From CAWUKV01 sp963923025 (GTDB lineage Bacteria > Cyanobacteriota > Cyanobacteriia > Phormidesmidales > Phormidesmidaceae): a DNA stretch of 64,000 nucleotides. The notes beneath the pieces were generated by a model. The model made no database searches, was not told the origin of the DNA, and saw only the letters and a list, made by a program, of their open reading frames with translations. The position numbers were made by a program, and so were the translations under genes. Shown here piece by piece: positions 36,119-44,327 of this stretch (the stretch's first letter is position 1; each line of letters opens with the position of its first letter). Where the stretch lies: NCBI GenBank assembly GCA_963923025.1, contig CAWUKV010000003.1, forward strand, positions 1 to 64,000, given 5' to 3'.

Positions 36119-36179
36119 GGCTGATGACGACCCGCGTCTATGCCAGTCGCCTGTACAATATAATTAGAACACAAAGTAT

Positions 36180-36192
36180 CTTGATCATCAAG
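36180..36192. promoter_or_regulatory. Candidate MarR operator
   Basis: CTTGATCATCAAG has arms CTTGAT and ATCAAG around one base, within the 82-base divergent spacer and nine bases before the marR start codon. Palindromes with TTGA/TCAA half-sites are common for MarR proteins. Regulation of the SRPBCC gene and of marR itself is inferred. Confidence 0.5.
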
Positions 36193-36200
36193 TTAAAATT

Positions 36201-36650
36201 TTGAGTCATCCTGAAAGTCTAGAATCCATCATTCTTGCAGGGCGAAGAATTCATGCGGCCATTGACGCTGTAGACTACGCCATTTCCGAACATCTCGGCA
36301 TTCATCGCAACGATTTGCGGGCGCTTAACTTGCTAGAGGACGGTCCACTCTCCCCAAAAATGATTGCCGAGCGAGTTGGGCTAACTAGCGGCTCAGTCAC
36401 CGCGCTGATTGACCGATTAGAAAAGGCAGGCTTTGTAGAACGCCGACCCTCAAAAACCGATCGCCGTTCGATAGAAGTTGGTATTGCACCGCATCGTTAT
36501 GCAGAGATTGGTGCGCTGTATCGCCAGTGTGCCGCAGGGTTGATGAACAAGTTTGGCGACAAAACAGAAGATACGATAAAAGCATCGGTAGCGGTGCTCT
36601 CAGAGTTTGCTGAGGCGATGGAGCAAGCAGCTGCATCACTAGAGGACTAG
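36201..36650 (+). CDS. MarR-family transcriptional regulator
   Basis: 149 residues with a TTG start at 36201; no ATG lies near. The winged helix-turn-helix is clear: DGPLSPKMIAERVGLTSGSV, then TALIDRLEKAGFVERRPS and KTDRRSIEV, the MarR wing. Helices at both ends form the dimer. It probably represses the divergent SRPBCC gene. The ligand is unknown. Confidence 0.9.
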   Translation: MSHPESLESIILAGRRIHAAIDAVDYAISEHLGIHRNDLRALNLLEDGPLSPKMIAERVGLTSGSVTALIDRLEKAGFVERRPSKTDRRSIEVGIAPHRYAEIGALYRQCAAGLMNKFGDKTEDTIKASVAVLSEFAEAMEQAAASLED

Positions 36651-36714
36651 CAGCCTGTTAAACAACTGCCCCCAGCGCCAGCGCCCTGGGGGCAGTTCGG
36701 TCAGAGCGCTACAG

Positions 36715-38694
36715 CTATGCCTGAATGACGAAGTTGTCAGCGTCTAAGGTCGGTGCGCCTTCCAGCGTTGCATACTGTCCGCCGCTGCCAAAACCTGCTT
36801 CCGCACCGTTGGCGTTGTAGTACAGCGTACCGGTATCGGCACCGTAAACAATCAGGGCATCGCTCAGTTCTGCCTCTTCGGCGCTGTTCACCACCGCAAA
36901 CTCATCAGCAGATAGCGGCCCACCGACAGCACTGGTGAGCTGAGTAAAGACGGTCAGATCTAGCACAATGCTGTCAATGTCCTCAAAGTTCTGGATTTGA
37001 TTGGTGCCGATATCTGCCGCATCAAAGGCAGCACCAGTGTCAAAGCCAAAGAAATCGGCCCCATCGCCGCCAATGAGAATATCGTTGCCACCACCACCAA
37101 TCAGTAGGTCGGCCCCGCCGCCGCCAATGAGAATATCGTCGCCGGCACCGCCGATGAGAATGTCGTTACCCGCGCCACCGTCGGCCACGATTGGGGTTAA
37201 TGTCGCGCTGGCATTGAGAAAATCATTACCCTCCCCACCAGAAAAAACTACAGACTGAACGTCGCTACCGGTCAGATCCTCAACCGTCAGCGAATCATCA
37301 CCACCCTGGCCGTTAATCTCAAACTGTTCGATCCCTTCGTTAGTGAGGGTAAACAGCCCCAGATTTAGGCGGTCAAAAATAGCCTGACCGTTCACCTGGC
37401 CTAAGTTGAACTCATCCCCAGGGCCGTCAGCGCCGTTGACCTGGGTAACGTCGAACCCGGCACCCCCATCAATGAAGTCGCTGCCGTCGCCGTTGTTCCA
37501 AATAAAGCGGTCGTCACCATCACCCAGGTTGGCAGTATCGCTGCCTCGCTGGCCCACAACAATGTCGTTGCCCGCCCCAGCAAAGAATGTGTCATCGGCG
37601 GAGCTGCCCAGCAGCAGGTCGTCACCATCACCCCCAAAAGCCTCAATCGTTGTCGTGCTTTCTCTGGCATCTAAGAGGTCATTTCCGTCACCGCCTGAGA
37701 AGACCACCTTTTTCACCGCACTGCCGGTCAGATCACCCACCGTCAGTGAATCGTCACCGCCGAGGCCATTGATTTCAAACCGCTCGACGTTCTCATTCGT
37801 CAGGGTAAACGGCCCCAGATTCAGGCGGTTGAAAATGGCCTGACCATTCTCCTGACTCAGGTCAAACTGGTCGCCAGGGCCGTCAGCCCCGTTGACCTGC
37901 GTGGTGTCGTAGCCCTTGCCACCGTCAATAAAGTCGCTGCCGTCACCGTTGTTCCAAACGAAACGATCGCGCCCTCCACCGAGGCGAGCAGTATCGCTGC
38001 CCCGCTGGCCCACAACAATATCGTCACCCGACCCGGCCACAAAAGTATCGTCCGCAGAGCCACCCAGCAGCAGATCGTCACCGCTACCGCCCTTGGCTTT
38101 AATTTTAGTCGAACTCTCACGGGCATCTAACGTATCGTTGCCGTCGCCACCGGAGAAAACAACCTTCTTTACAGCGCTGTTGGACAAATCGCCAACCGTC
38201 AAAGAATCATCGCCACCCAGGCCATTGATTTCAAACCGTTCGATATTCTGGTTGGTGAGGGTAAACGGCCCCAGATTCAGGCGGTTAAAGATGGCCTGTC
38301 CATGCGCTTCTCTCAGGTCGAACTGGTCGCCAGGGCCATCAGCACCGTTAACCTGCGTGGTGTCGTAGCCCTTGCCACCGTCAATAAAGTCGCTACCGTC
38401 ACCGTTGTTCCAAACAAACCGATCGCGGCCTGCCCCCAGGAAGGCAACGTCGTTTCCTGTCTGACCAACAACGACATCGTTTCCACTACCGGCAAACATA
38501 ACGTCGGTGCCAGCACCGCCTAAAATCGTATCGTCACCGTCTAAACCGAAGAAAATATCGTCCTGATCACCGCCTATTAGCCCGTCATCGCCATTGCTGC
38601 CGATGAAAATGTCGCCCAGATCCTCAATCTCAGGCGCGTCATCGAAGATCGAACCGACAATCTGATTAACCAAAAACGCTAGAAAAGAATTCAT
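36715..38694 (-). CDS. RTX (hemolysin-type calcium-binding) repeat protein
   Basis: 659 residues from ATG 38694, with GAAGGAG ten bases upstream. After about 40 residues the protein is RTX nonapeptides (GGxGxDxUx, for example LIGGDQDDIFFGLDGDD and GGGGNDILIGGDGAD) alternating with a non-RTX block. Three units of exactly 152 residues (456 bp) repeat in register, each with FVWNNGDGSDFIDGG, VNGADGPGDQFDL, NRLNLGPFTLTN and FEINGLGGDDSLTV. A C-terminal domain of about 100 residues is a type I secretion signal region; there is no N-terminal signal peptide. It should be secreted by an ABC/HlyD/TolC system not in view and fold on calcium. Confidence 0.9.
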   Translation of the reverse strand: MNSFLAFLVNQIVGSIFDDAPEIEDLGDIFIGSNGDDGLIGGDQDDIFFGLDGDDTILGGAGTDVMFAGSGNDVVVGQTGNDVAFLGAGRDRFVWNNGDGSDFIDGGKGYDTTQVNGADGPGDQFDLREAHGQAIFNRLNLGPFTLTNQNIERFEINGLGGDDSLTVGDLSNSAVKKVVFSGGDGNDTLDARESSTKIKAKGGSGDDLLLGGSADDTFVAGSGDDIVVGQRGSDTARLGGGRDRFVWNNGDGSDFIDGGKGYDTTQVNGADGPGDQFDLSQENGQAIFNRLNLGPFTLTNENVERFEINGLGGDDSLTVGDLTGSAVKKVVFSGGDGNDLLDARESTTTIEAFGGDGDDLLLGSSADDTFFAGAGNDIVVGQRGSDTANLGDGDDRFIWNNGDGSDFIDGGAGFDVTQVNGADGPGDEFNLGQVNGQAIFDRLNLGLFTLTNEGIEQFEINGQGGDDSLTVEDLTGSDVQSVVFSGGEGNDFLNASATLTPIVADGGAGNDILIGGAGDDILIGGGGADLLIGGGGNDILIGGDGADFFGFDTGAAFDAADIGTNQIQNFEDIDSIVLDLTVFTQLTSAVGGPLSADEFAVVNSAEEAELSDALIVYGADTGTLYYNANGAEAGFGSGGQYATLEGAPTLDADNFVIQA

Positions 38695-39248
38695 TTCGGG
38701 GGTCTCCTTCAGTGTTAGATGAGAATGATGAGCTTTCTGAAAAAGAATTTGCACGCGAAGCCGTCCTCAACAGATAAGCGAGGAATATGGCATTATCTTT
38801 AACAGAAGAGAGAGATTTTCTCTTTACTTTTTGTTATGGCAGCAGAACGACACAGGCATTAGATAGTTCGCTATTGCTACCAGATGACTCTCATAAAGGC
38901 TTATAACAAAGCCAACAGAGAAGAATTAAAAGCAAAGCCAGGGAATAACAGAATCGGGCATTCAGACATAGATACGAGTCGTTGCCAACATTGGATGTGG
39001 CTTTTTCGAGATTTGACAGGTTAGTTGTGGCTGCTTGAGCTAGAGGACGTCAACCGAACCACTGTTTATAACTAGCGCCATTTACGTTAGGACACCGAGT
39101 ACAGTGATCCTGCTTGTCATAAAGCGAAATGGCGTCACAGCCTTTTCCTGACGGATCTGACCGCTGCTGTATTTACCTGTCTGAATACCAATACGACCGA
39201 TGCGACCTATTGGATGAGTTTTTTTGATTTTTCCTTGAAGCCCTTGAC
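38695..39248. other. Intergenic region with repeat R4
   Basis: 554 bases between the RTX start and the anti-sigma stop. It is AT-richer than the flanking genes and contains the R4 hairpin repeat (39066-39134) and presumably the RTX promoter. No gene is supported. Confidence 0.55.
39066..39134 (-). repeat. Dispersed hairpin repeat, copy R4
   Basis: The element lies on the minus strand relative to R1. Its outer arms are GCCATTTACG (39078-39087) and CGAAATGGC (39125-39133), with the central ACCGAGTACAG block shared with R1-R3. Between R1 and R4 the outer stem differs on both arms in a way that keeps pairing. Confidence 0.7.
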
Positions 39249-40019
39249 CTATATGGTTTCTGCAACCACTGGGCCAGCAGGCTGGTCGGGTAAGTTTACC
39301 GATTCAACTGTGACAATCACGTCTTTTACCCAGGGCCGCGATTGGTACACAGGCGGCATCTCTAGGGTGACAAAAACGCTGCCGGAACGGGTTTGAAACT
39401 CACCACAGGGGATGTACTCACCCTGGTGGCTAACCCACAGGGCGTAGGTTTGGTCGGTAGATAGCGGAGCAAGGTTTTCAAAGGCGATCGCAGCTTGCAA
39501 CCCGTCCGTATCGACAATCATGCTGCCAAACGCATCGGCATCCGCATCGGTACCCGCAAAGTCATAAAACCGGGTGGCAGGCTGCTGCAAAATCAGCTGG
39601 GCCTGCTGGGCGGGTGCAGCCGCCAGGAGCGCTTGCCGTAATTGCTGATTTGCCAGTCGTAGGCGATGGTTGTTTAACCCCAGTACTAGCGATAGCGCTG
39701 CCGCACCGACTGCCGCAGCGGCCAGCCCCCAGGTCACCATCGACCGTTGGGGACGTTGCAGCACGGGTGCGGCTTGGCTGACTGGTTGAGGTGTAGCGGT
39801 GTCTAGTTTTGTTAGGATGCGATCGCGCAAATAATCCGGCGGCGTCATCAGCGGTAGCTCGTCGAGCATCAACCCCACCGTGCTCTCCAGTCGGTTCACC
39901 TCTGCCCGCAGCTCCGGACGTTCGACCACCAATCGAGCAAAGTCGTCTGCCTGCTCAGCTGAGAGGTTGCCCGCCACATAGTCAGCGGCCAGTTCTTTTA
40001 GGTTTCGTTCAGCATCCAT
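39249..40019 (-). CDS. RskA-type anti-sigma factor
   Basis: About 256 residues from ATG 40019 (a TTG at 40040 is possible). The N-terminal anti-sigma domain has LAADYVAGNLSAEQADDFAR. One membrane helix follows near residues 100-120 (WGLAAAAVGAAALSLVLGL), then a periplasmic RskA domain (QTYALWVSHQGEYIPCGEF, GSVFVTLEMP). It would hold the ECF sigma factor encoded just upstream at the membrane and release it on an envelope signal, typically through proteolysis. The gap to the sigma gene is 65 bases. Confidence 0.88.
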   Translation of the reverse strand: MDAERNLKELAADYVAGNLSAEQADDFARLVVERPELRAEVNRLESTVGLMLDELPLMTPPDYLRDRILTKLDTATPQPVSQAAPVLQRPQRSMVTWGLAAAAVGAAALSLVLGLNNHRLRLANQQLRQALLAAAPAQQAQLILQQPATRFYDFAGTDADADAFGSMIVDTDGLQAAIAFENLAPLSTDQTYALWVSHQGEYIPCGEFQTRSGSVFVTLEMPPVYQSRPWVKDVIVTVESVNLPDQPAGPVVAETI

Positions 40020-40084
40020 AGGGCAGTCGTGGGTCGTCAATCACAGGGGTATCTTCAGGGTCGGTTATGAGGGCATTGCAACCA

Positions 40085-40681
40085 TTACTCAACGAAATCT
40101 TGCAGCAAATCCTTTAGCTTTAGCAGGCCCTGACGCATTCGCGACTTGACCGTCCCTAAAGGAATGTTCGTTTGACTAGCTATTTCGGATTGACTGAATC
40201 CATGATAGTAGGCCAGCCATAGCAGCTCCCGTTGCTTTTCGGGCAGGGTTTTCAGTGCCTCCCGAACTCGCTGTGCCCGTTCACCCAGCGTGGCCTGGGC
40301 TTCGGGCAACGAAAACGACTCCACCGGGGGAACCAGTCCTTTCAAAATGCGCTGTCGGTTGCTGCGGGTACGGATGCGATCAATCGCTCGGTTGCGCGTC
40401 ACCGTACTCAAAAACCGCGCCAAAGAACCACGGCTGGGGTCATAGGTTTGCTTCTGCCAAAGGTTCAGAAAGACTTCTTGAGTTAAGTCTTCGGCCTCCG
40501 GTCCGCGATTGAGAACCTTGAAGGCAATGGTATAGACCAAGCGTGAGTAGCGATCGTACAAAACCGTCAATGCGGCCTTATCCCCTCGCCGTAGGGCCAG
40601 CACCAACACGTCGTCAGTTGCGTCTTCCCAGTCTGAAACCTGACGTTTTGACCCTTCAGAAGGCATAGGCTCAGAACCCAT
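40085..40681 (-). CDS. ECF-type RNA polymerase sigma factor
   Basis: About 198 residues. Region 2 contains VLYDRYSRLVYTIAFKVLN and AEDLTQEVFLNLWQKQ; region 4 contains LPEKQRELLWLAYYHGFSQ and SEIASQTNIPLGTVKSRMRQ, the HTH that reads the -35 element. There is no region 3, as in group 4 (ECF) factors. ATG 40681 is used; a TTG precedes it. Paired with the RskA anti-sigma gene downstream. Targets are unknown; the RTX gene further along the same strand is a candidate. Confidence 0.93.
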   Translation of the reverse strand: MGSEPMPSEGSKRQVSDWEDATDDVLVLALRRGDKAALTVLYDRYSRLVYTIAFKVLNRGPEAEDLTQEVFLNLWQKQTYDPSRGSLARFLSTVTRNRAIDRIRTRSNRQRILKGLVPPVESFSLPEAQATLGERAQRVREALKTLPEKQRELLWLAYYHGFSQSEIASQTNIPLGTVKSRMRQGLLKLKDLLQDFVE

Positions 40682-41016
40682 CAAGGGGTCGTTCGTGTGA
40701 ATCTATACAGCGTGGATACTGAAAACTATCTCATTTAGGCAGGGTGCGATCCTAGCAAGTTGAGAAACTTTACGGGGGGGGCAAGGGGCAAGGGGGGATT
40801 GGTTGGCCGCTAGTCTAGCGGTTGCCGCCTTGGCTTGCTCTTGATGAAACAGTTGACTTTTTAGATAGGGAAAATTGTTGTGCGGTTGGGAGTATGGGAT
40901 AACGCAAATTTAGTGTCCTGGGTTAGCACGTGGAGAAAGGAACAAGTAGACGTGTTAGGCGACTTGTCCACGCTTAGCATACAAAAATTGCCTGTAACAA
41001 AGCGTATGGGCTGGGT

Positions 41017-41126
41017 ATGTATAGCAAGTTTCAATTGCATTGAAACTTACGCCTCGCTTGACCTGCTGTGCTGTCAAGCTTCTATCGATCAAGAATGAGT
41101 CAAGTCAAGCGAGAAACGCTATACAT
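41017..41126. repeat. MITE-like nested inverted repeat, copy B
   Basis: 110 bp with terminal inverted repeats ATGTATAGC / GCTATACAT. Inside are a perfect hairpin AAGTTTCAAT/ATTGAAACTT and a pair CGCTTGAC/GTCAAGCG. No ORF. Copy A at 27128 shares the core. The form (short, non-coding, TIR-bounded, about 110 bp) is that of a MITE. Confidence 0.72.
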
Positions 41127-41165
41127 GGCCGATTATGAGTAGATAGCCTTAAGTATTTGACGGCA

Positions 41166-41269
41166 TGTCATTCCGTTCGCTTTAGCGGCTCCTTTGGAGC
41201 AACGGAGTCGAGGAATCTCTCGATGTATAACGCTTTCGCCGAGATGCTTCGACAAGCTCAGCATGACAC
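41166..41269. repeat. TGTCAT-bounded palindromic repeat
   Basis: Starts TGTCATTCCG and ends AGCATGACA, with GAGTCGAGGAATCTC and GAGATGCTTCGAC inside. This resembles the dispersed repeats with GAGGAATCT and GACAAGCTCAG motifs found between genes of many bacteria. Only one copy is in the window. Confidence 0.55.
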
Positions 41270-41403
41270 TAGTGCATCGTCAAAGCTTAATTTTAGGGTA
41301 GACGGAAGCGAGCTTACACCTGGCATCTTCGACTTTTATAGTGGACCCCAAAAACTGGACAGGTAGCTAAGCTCTGAATCACTCGGAAAAATGGGAGTCA
41401 TTC

Positions 41404-41721
41404 ATGAGCAGAAAACGGAAACACTACAGCGCTCAGTTCAAGGCAAAAGTAGCCCTTGAAGCGGTTCGCGGAGAAAAGACATCAGCTGAATTAGCCAGTG
41501 CGTATGAAATCCATCCAACGCTGATCAATGGCTGGAAACGTCAGCTGCTGGAGGATGCCAGCGCACTGTTTGACGGCGGGACATCAGCCAGTAAAGTCGA
41601 GTCAGACACTGAGGCTCAGATTGCCGAGCTGTATCGCCAGATTGGTCAACTGACGGTCGAGCGTGATTTTTTAGCCAAGCGGTGCGCACAATCGGGACTG
41701 CCGAGCGCAAGGCCTTGGTAG
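41404..41721 (+). CDS. IS3-family transposase OrfA
   Basis: 105 residues. The N-terminal helix-turn-helix (FKAKVALEAVRGEKTSAELA, YEIHPTLINGWKRQLLE) and the C-terminal leucine-zipper region (AQIAELYRQIGQLTVERDFL) are typical of IS3/IS407 OrfA, which binds the terminal repeats. A slippery heptamer near the end would fuse it to OrfB by a -1 frameshift. The element is probably no longer autonomous because orfB is broken. Confidence 0.88.
   Translation: MSRKRKHYSAQFKAKVALEAVRGEKTSAELASAYEIHPTLINGWKRQLLEDASALFDGGTSASKVESDTEAQIAELYRQIGQLTVERDFLAKRCAQSGLPSARPW
41667..41673 (+). promoter_or_regulatory. Programmed -1 frameshift site in IS3 orfA
   Basis: T TTT TTA sits in the orfA frame as X XXY YYZ. 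A -1 slip leads straight into TAERKALVDEQHPSLSLVRQ, the N-terminus of OrfB. This agrees with the known OrfAB fusion mechanism of IS3 elements. Confidence 0.65.
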
Positions 41722-42645
41722 ATGAGCAGCATCCGAGTTTGAGTCTGGTACGTCAGTGTCAACTGCTGGGTATCAGCCGTTCGAGTCTTTACTATAGCAG
41801 CCGCCAGATCCGTTAGGACAAGGCTGCGACAACCTATAGCTCTACGCCTAGCTCTACGCCTAGCGGGACTGCCGTACTCGATGTCCTAAGCGATATGGCG
41901 CTAGCTATACCAGAGTGTCGGCCCGCCAGCTGAGGAGCTGACATTACTGCGGTTGATCGATGAGCAGTATCTGCAAACGCCGTTCTACGGCAGCAGGCGG
42001 ATGATGGTGCATTTGCGTCAACTGGGCTATTCGGTGAATCGTAAGCGGGTGCAGCGTTTGATGCGTCAGCTGGGCTTACAAGCGGTCTATCCCAAGCCTA
42101 AGCTGAGCCAGCCCCATCCCGGACACAAGGTGTATCCCTACCTGCTGCGTGGGGTTGAGATTACGAGCGTCAATCAAGTCTGGAGTACTGATATCACCTA
42201 TCTGCCAGTGCTAAAGGGCCATTTCTATCTCGTTGCTGTGATGGACTGGTTTAGTCGAAAGGTGCTGAGCTGGCGGATTTCAAACACGATGGACGGTCAG
42301 TTTTGTGTGGCGGCTTTGGAGGAAGCCTTAAACACATTTGCCAAGCCAGCGATCTTTAACTCTGACCACGGGGCTCAGTTTACGGCCAATGCTTTTACGG
42401 ACTGTCTAAGGCAAGCAGGCATTGAGATCAGCATGGATGGCCGAGGCCGCTGTCATGACAACATCTTTATCGAGCGGTTGTGGCGGTCGGTGAAATGGGA
42501 GTTGATCTATCTCAAGACGTTTGATGATGGACGGCAGTTGTCCCGTGAGGTGTCGGACTGGTTTCACTGGTACAACCGCCAGAGACTGCATCAGTCACTC
42601 AATTATCGGACACCGGATGAAATTTATTTTGAGGGAGGTGGATAA
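41697..42645 (+). pseudogene. IS3-family transposase OrfB, interrupted
   Basis: The frame from about 41697 reads ERKALVDEQHPSLSLVRQ then CQLLGISRSSLYYSSRQIR and stops at TAG 41814. After about 100 foreign bases (repeat R3), OrfB resumes in another frame with GPPAEELTLLRLIDEQ and runs to 42645. The integrase core is intact: WSTDITYLPV (Asp), FNSDHGAQFT (Asp) and NIFIERLWRSVKWE (Glu). The 3' part has an open frame from TTG 41953 (230 codons) but lacks the N-terminal region, so the protein is unlikely to be active. Confidence 0.85.
41811..41909 (+). repeat. Dispersed hairpin repeat, copy R3, inserted in a transposase gene
   Basis: The right half, ACTCGATGTCCTAAGCGATA followed by TGGCGCTAGCTATA, matches R1, R2 and R4. 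TTAGGACA (41813-41820) pairs with TGTCCTAA (41882-41889). The left half differs and contains a direct repeat CTCTACGCCTAG x2. Both flanks are IS3 orfB sequence in different frames, so this is an insertion. Confidence 0.7.
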
Positions 42646-42745
42646 ATATGATTTGAGCTGTGATACGCTTTGGAGCAAGAACAGATTTTGTTGTCCTTTC
42701 AGAGCTTAATTGCACTGCAAAACTGTCCAAGCTTTGGGGTCCACT

Positions 42746-43858
42746 TCAGATGTCATCGTATCGGGTCTCAAATGCCTTGAGTTGGTCAATGTCTAAGGCC
42801 TCCTCACCCTTGTCTTTGGCTTGATTGACCTGATGGAGTATGGTCACCAACAGCACGCTCATCTGATAGGCCCACCATTGCTGATGATGCTCTAGGACAA
42901 ACTGCAATTCCCTCAGGTGATGGGCATTACAGAGGAAATAAGCACAATCATAGCCGCTGTAGCTCTGCCAGCCATCATGAACGGCCTTACCCGAGAACAC
43001 GGGCAGTATGCCCATCTCGTCCATCGCCAAGCGGCCCCGTTTGGTATGGACAAAGTAGTAGGTCAACCCATCAGTGCAGGCCACATGCAGCCAAAACAGT
43101 TGGCCGTTGACCCGCATCCCCGTTTCGTCAAAGTGAACCAGGCTCGCGTTCGCCAACTGCGATTGAACGCGCTGCTCGACCAAGGCCAACTGCTCGAAGC
43201 AGTGCTTGCGGCTGTTATACAGCGTCCCTTCTGAGACCGTTGCCCCAAACAGGTCCTTCAGGACCTCAGTGGTGCGAGCTGAGGGCAGCAGTTGAGCCTC
43301 CATCAGGTACAGCATCACTCCTCTCAAGCGCGGACCATACTGCACCACGGTCGTTGCAGTGGCGGGAAAGCTTGCTTGGTTCTGATGACCACAGTGACGA
43401 CAACACTTCACGCTAGCGCGATGTTCCGTCACCAGTGGCTCTATCGGCTCAATGTCAACCACCTGACGGGCTATCCACTCTTCAACCGCCTCGGCGGCTA
43501 GTGAACCACCGCACTGCTGACAATAATTCTCCTCGTGATATTCCACCCAATCAGCTTGCGACTGCCACTCTAACGTCTGGCCTTGATGACCCGGTTGTCC
43601 CCCTGACGACTTGCCACTCTTTCCCCGCAGGCTTTTCGTCCGCTTCTTAAACCCATCACCTGATGGCGGCTTGTGGCTGTTGCGACTCGTCTTTTTCTCT
43701 CGGCCTTCCAGCTTATCTAGACGCGCTTCTAGACTATCGAGACGCTTGAGTTCCTTAAGGAGCTGTTGCACCAACGACACGACCGCTTCCTCGCCCTCTT
43801 GGTAGATGGCTCGGATCTCTGCTTCGCTCAGCTCAATTCGCTTCGGCGGTTTACTCAA
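42746..43858 (-). pseudogene. IS66-family transposase, 3'-truncated
   Basis: 370 codons from ATG 43858 against about 500 in complete IS66 TnpC. The N-terminus has the coiled coil (VSLVQQLLKELKRLDSLEARL) and the basic stretch KTSRNSHKPPSGD. A zinc-finger region follows (CQQCGGSL and CCRHCGH), then the first catalytic Asp region LVHFDETGMRVNGQLFWLHV. It stops at a TGA created at the junction with the IS3 end; the last part of the DDE domain is gone. Confidence 0.85.
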
Positions 43859-43950
43859 ATCTGACTATCGATACTCTGATTTATGATTTACACCAGCCTC
43901 GGGTAAAACTTTGAAAATATTGCTATTTTCTTTAGCCTGAGTAGTAACAA

Positions 43951-44070
43951 GATTGGACAGAAGACGGTATTGCAACAGACTTGTTGGAGCAAGGCATCAC
44001 TAAAGATGAAATCGTCTTAGCCTTTCATCCCCCGCATCTGCGACAGTACACCGAGTTTTCTGCCGCCTGA
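43951..44070 (+). pseudogene. xisI: xisI remnant (C-terminal 39 codons)
   Basis: The translation DWTEDGIATDLLEQGITKDE then IVLAFHPPHLRQYTEFSAA matches the end of XisI, the fdxN-element excision controlling factor, a small protein abundant in filamentous cyanobacteria. The first two-thirds of the gene is absent; the IS66 fragment lies just upstream. Not expected to be functional. Confidence 0.75.
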
Positions 44071-44074
44071 TATT

Positions 44075-44116
44075 AATATTGTTGCCTGTGACGAAAATAT
44101 TGTTGCCTGTGACGAA
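44075..44116. repeat. 21-bp perfect tandem duplication
   Basis: AATATTGTTGCCTGTGACGA plus A occurs twice in a row, at 44075-44095 and 44096-44116, a few bases after the xisI stop. It could be a scar of a past insertion. Confidence 0.8.
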
Positions 44117-44327
44117 CACCGATCAAGGCCAGGGGGCATGCTAGATACTGCCTTCCTCAACCGCGAAAAGCTACTTCTCATTGGGTAGCCGTCGCCGAAG
44201 ACTTTCTCCTGTGTTCAAAAAACTGATAGCCCTGTTGGATTGCTTGAAGAATGATGACTACCAGTACTTGAGACGAATGTGCATGAGAGGGTAAGGGGTT
44301 AGTTGCGCACCTTCCCAGCTTCGCCGA

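Larger units (their letters stand above)
40682..41339. other. Repeat-rich intergenic region
   Basis: 658 bases without a supported gene. It contains a polyG/A tract (40773-40798), the MITE-like copy B (41017-41126) and a TGTCAT palindromic repeat (41166-41269). It is the left border of an accessory patch that reaches to 44.3 kb. Confidence 0.6.
41340..42745 (+). mobile_element. IS3-family insertion sequence (IS407-like), inactivated
   Basis: The ends are AGTGGACCCCAAAAACTGGA (41340) and its inverse with three or so mismatches at 42723-42745. Inside are orfA and a broken orfB with the IS3 DDE domain. No clear target duplication is visible: the right end abuts an IS66 gene and the left flank does not continue it, which suggests an adjacent deletion. 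The orfB region is disrupted by repeat R3. Confidence 0.85.
43859..44327. other. Right border of the accessory patch
   Basis: 469 bases after the IS66 start. It holds the xisI remnant (43951-44070), a 21-bp perfect tandem duplication (44075-44116) and AT-rich sequence. No complete gene is seen. Confidence 0.6.

Noticed and set aside
37406..38368. Forward ORFs opposite the RTX gene
   Set aside because: Ser/Pro-rich repeats are the reverse reading of RTX Gly/Asp repeats.
36715..38694. Regular DNA repeats that might suggest a CRISPR array
   Set aside because: They are coding, in frame, and have a period of 456 bp with similar, not unique, intervening sequence.
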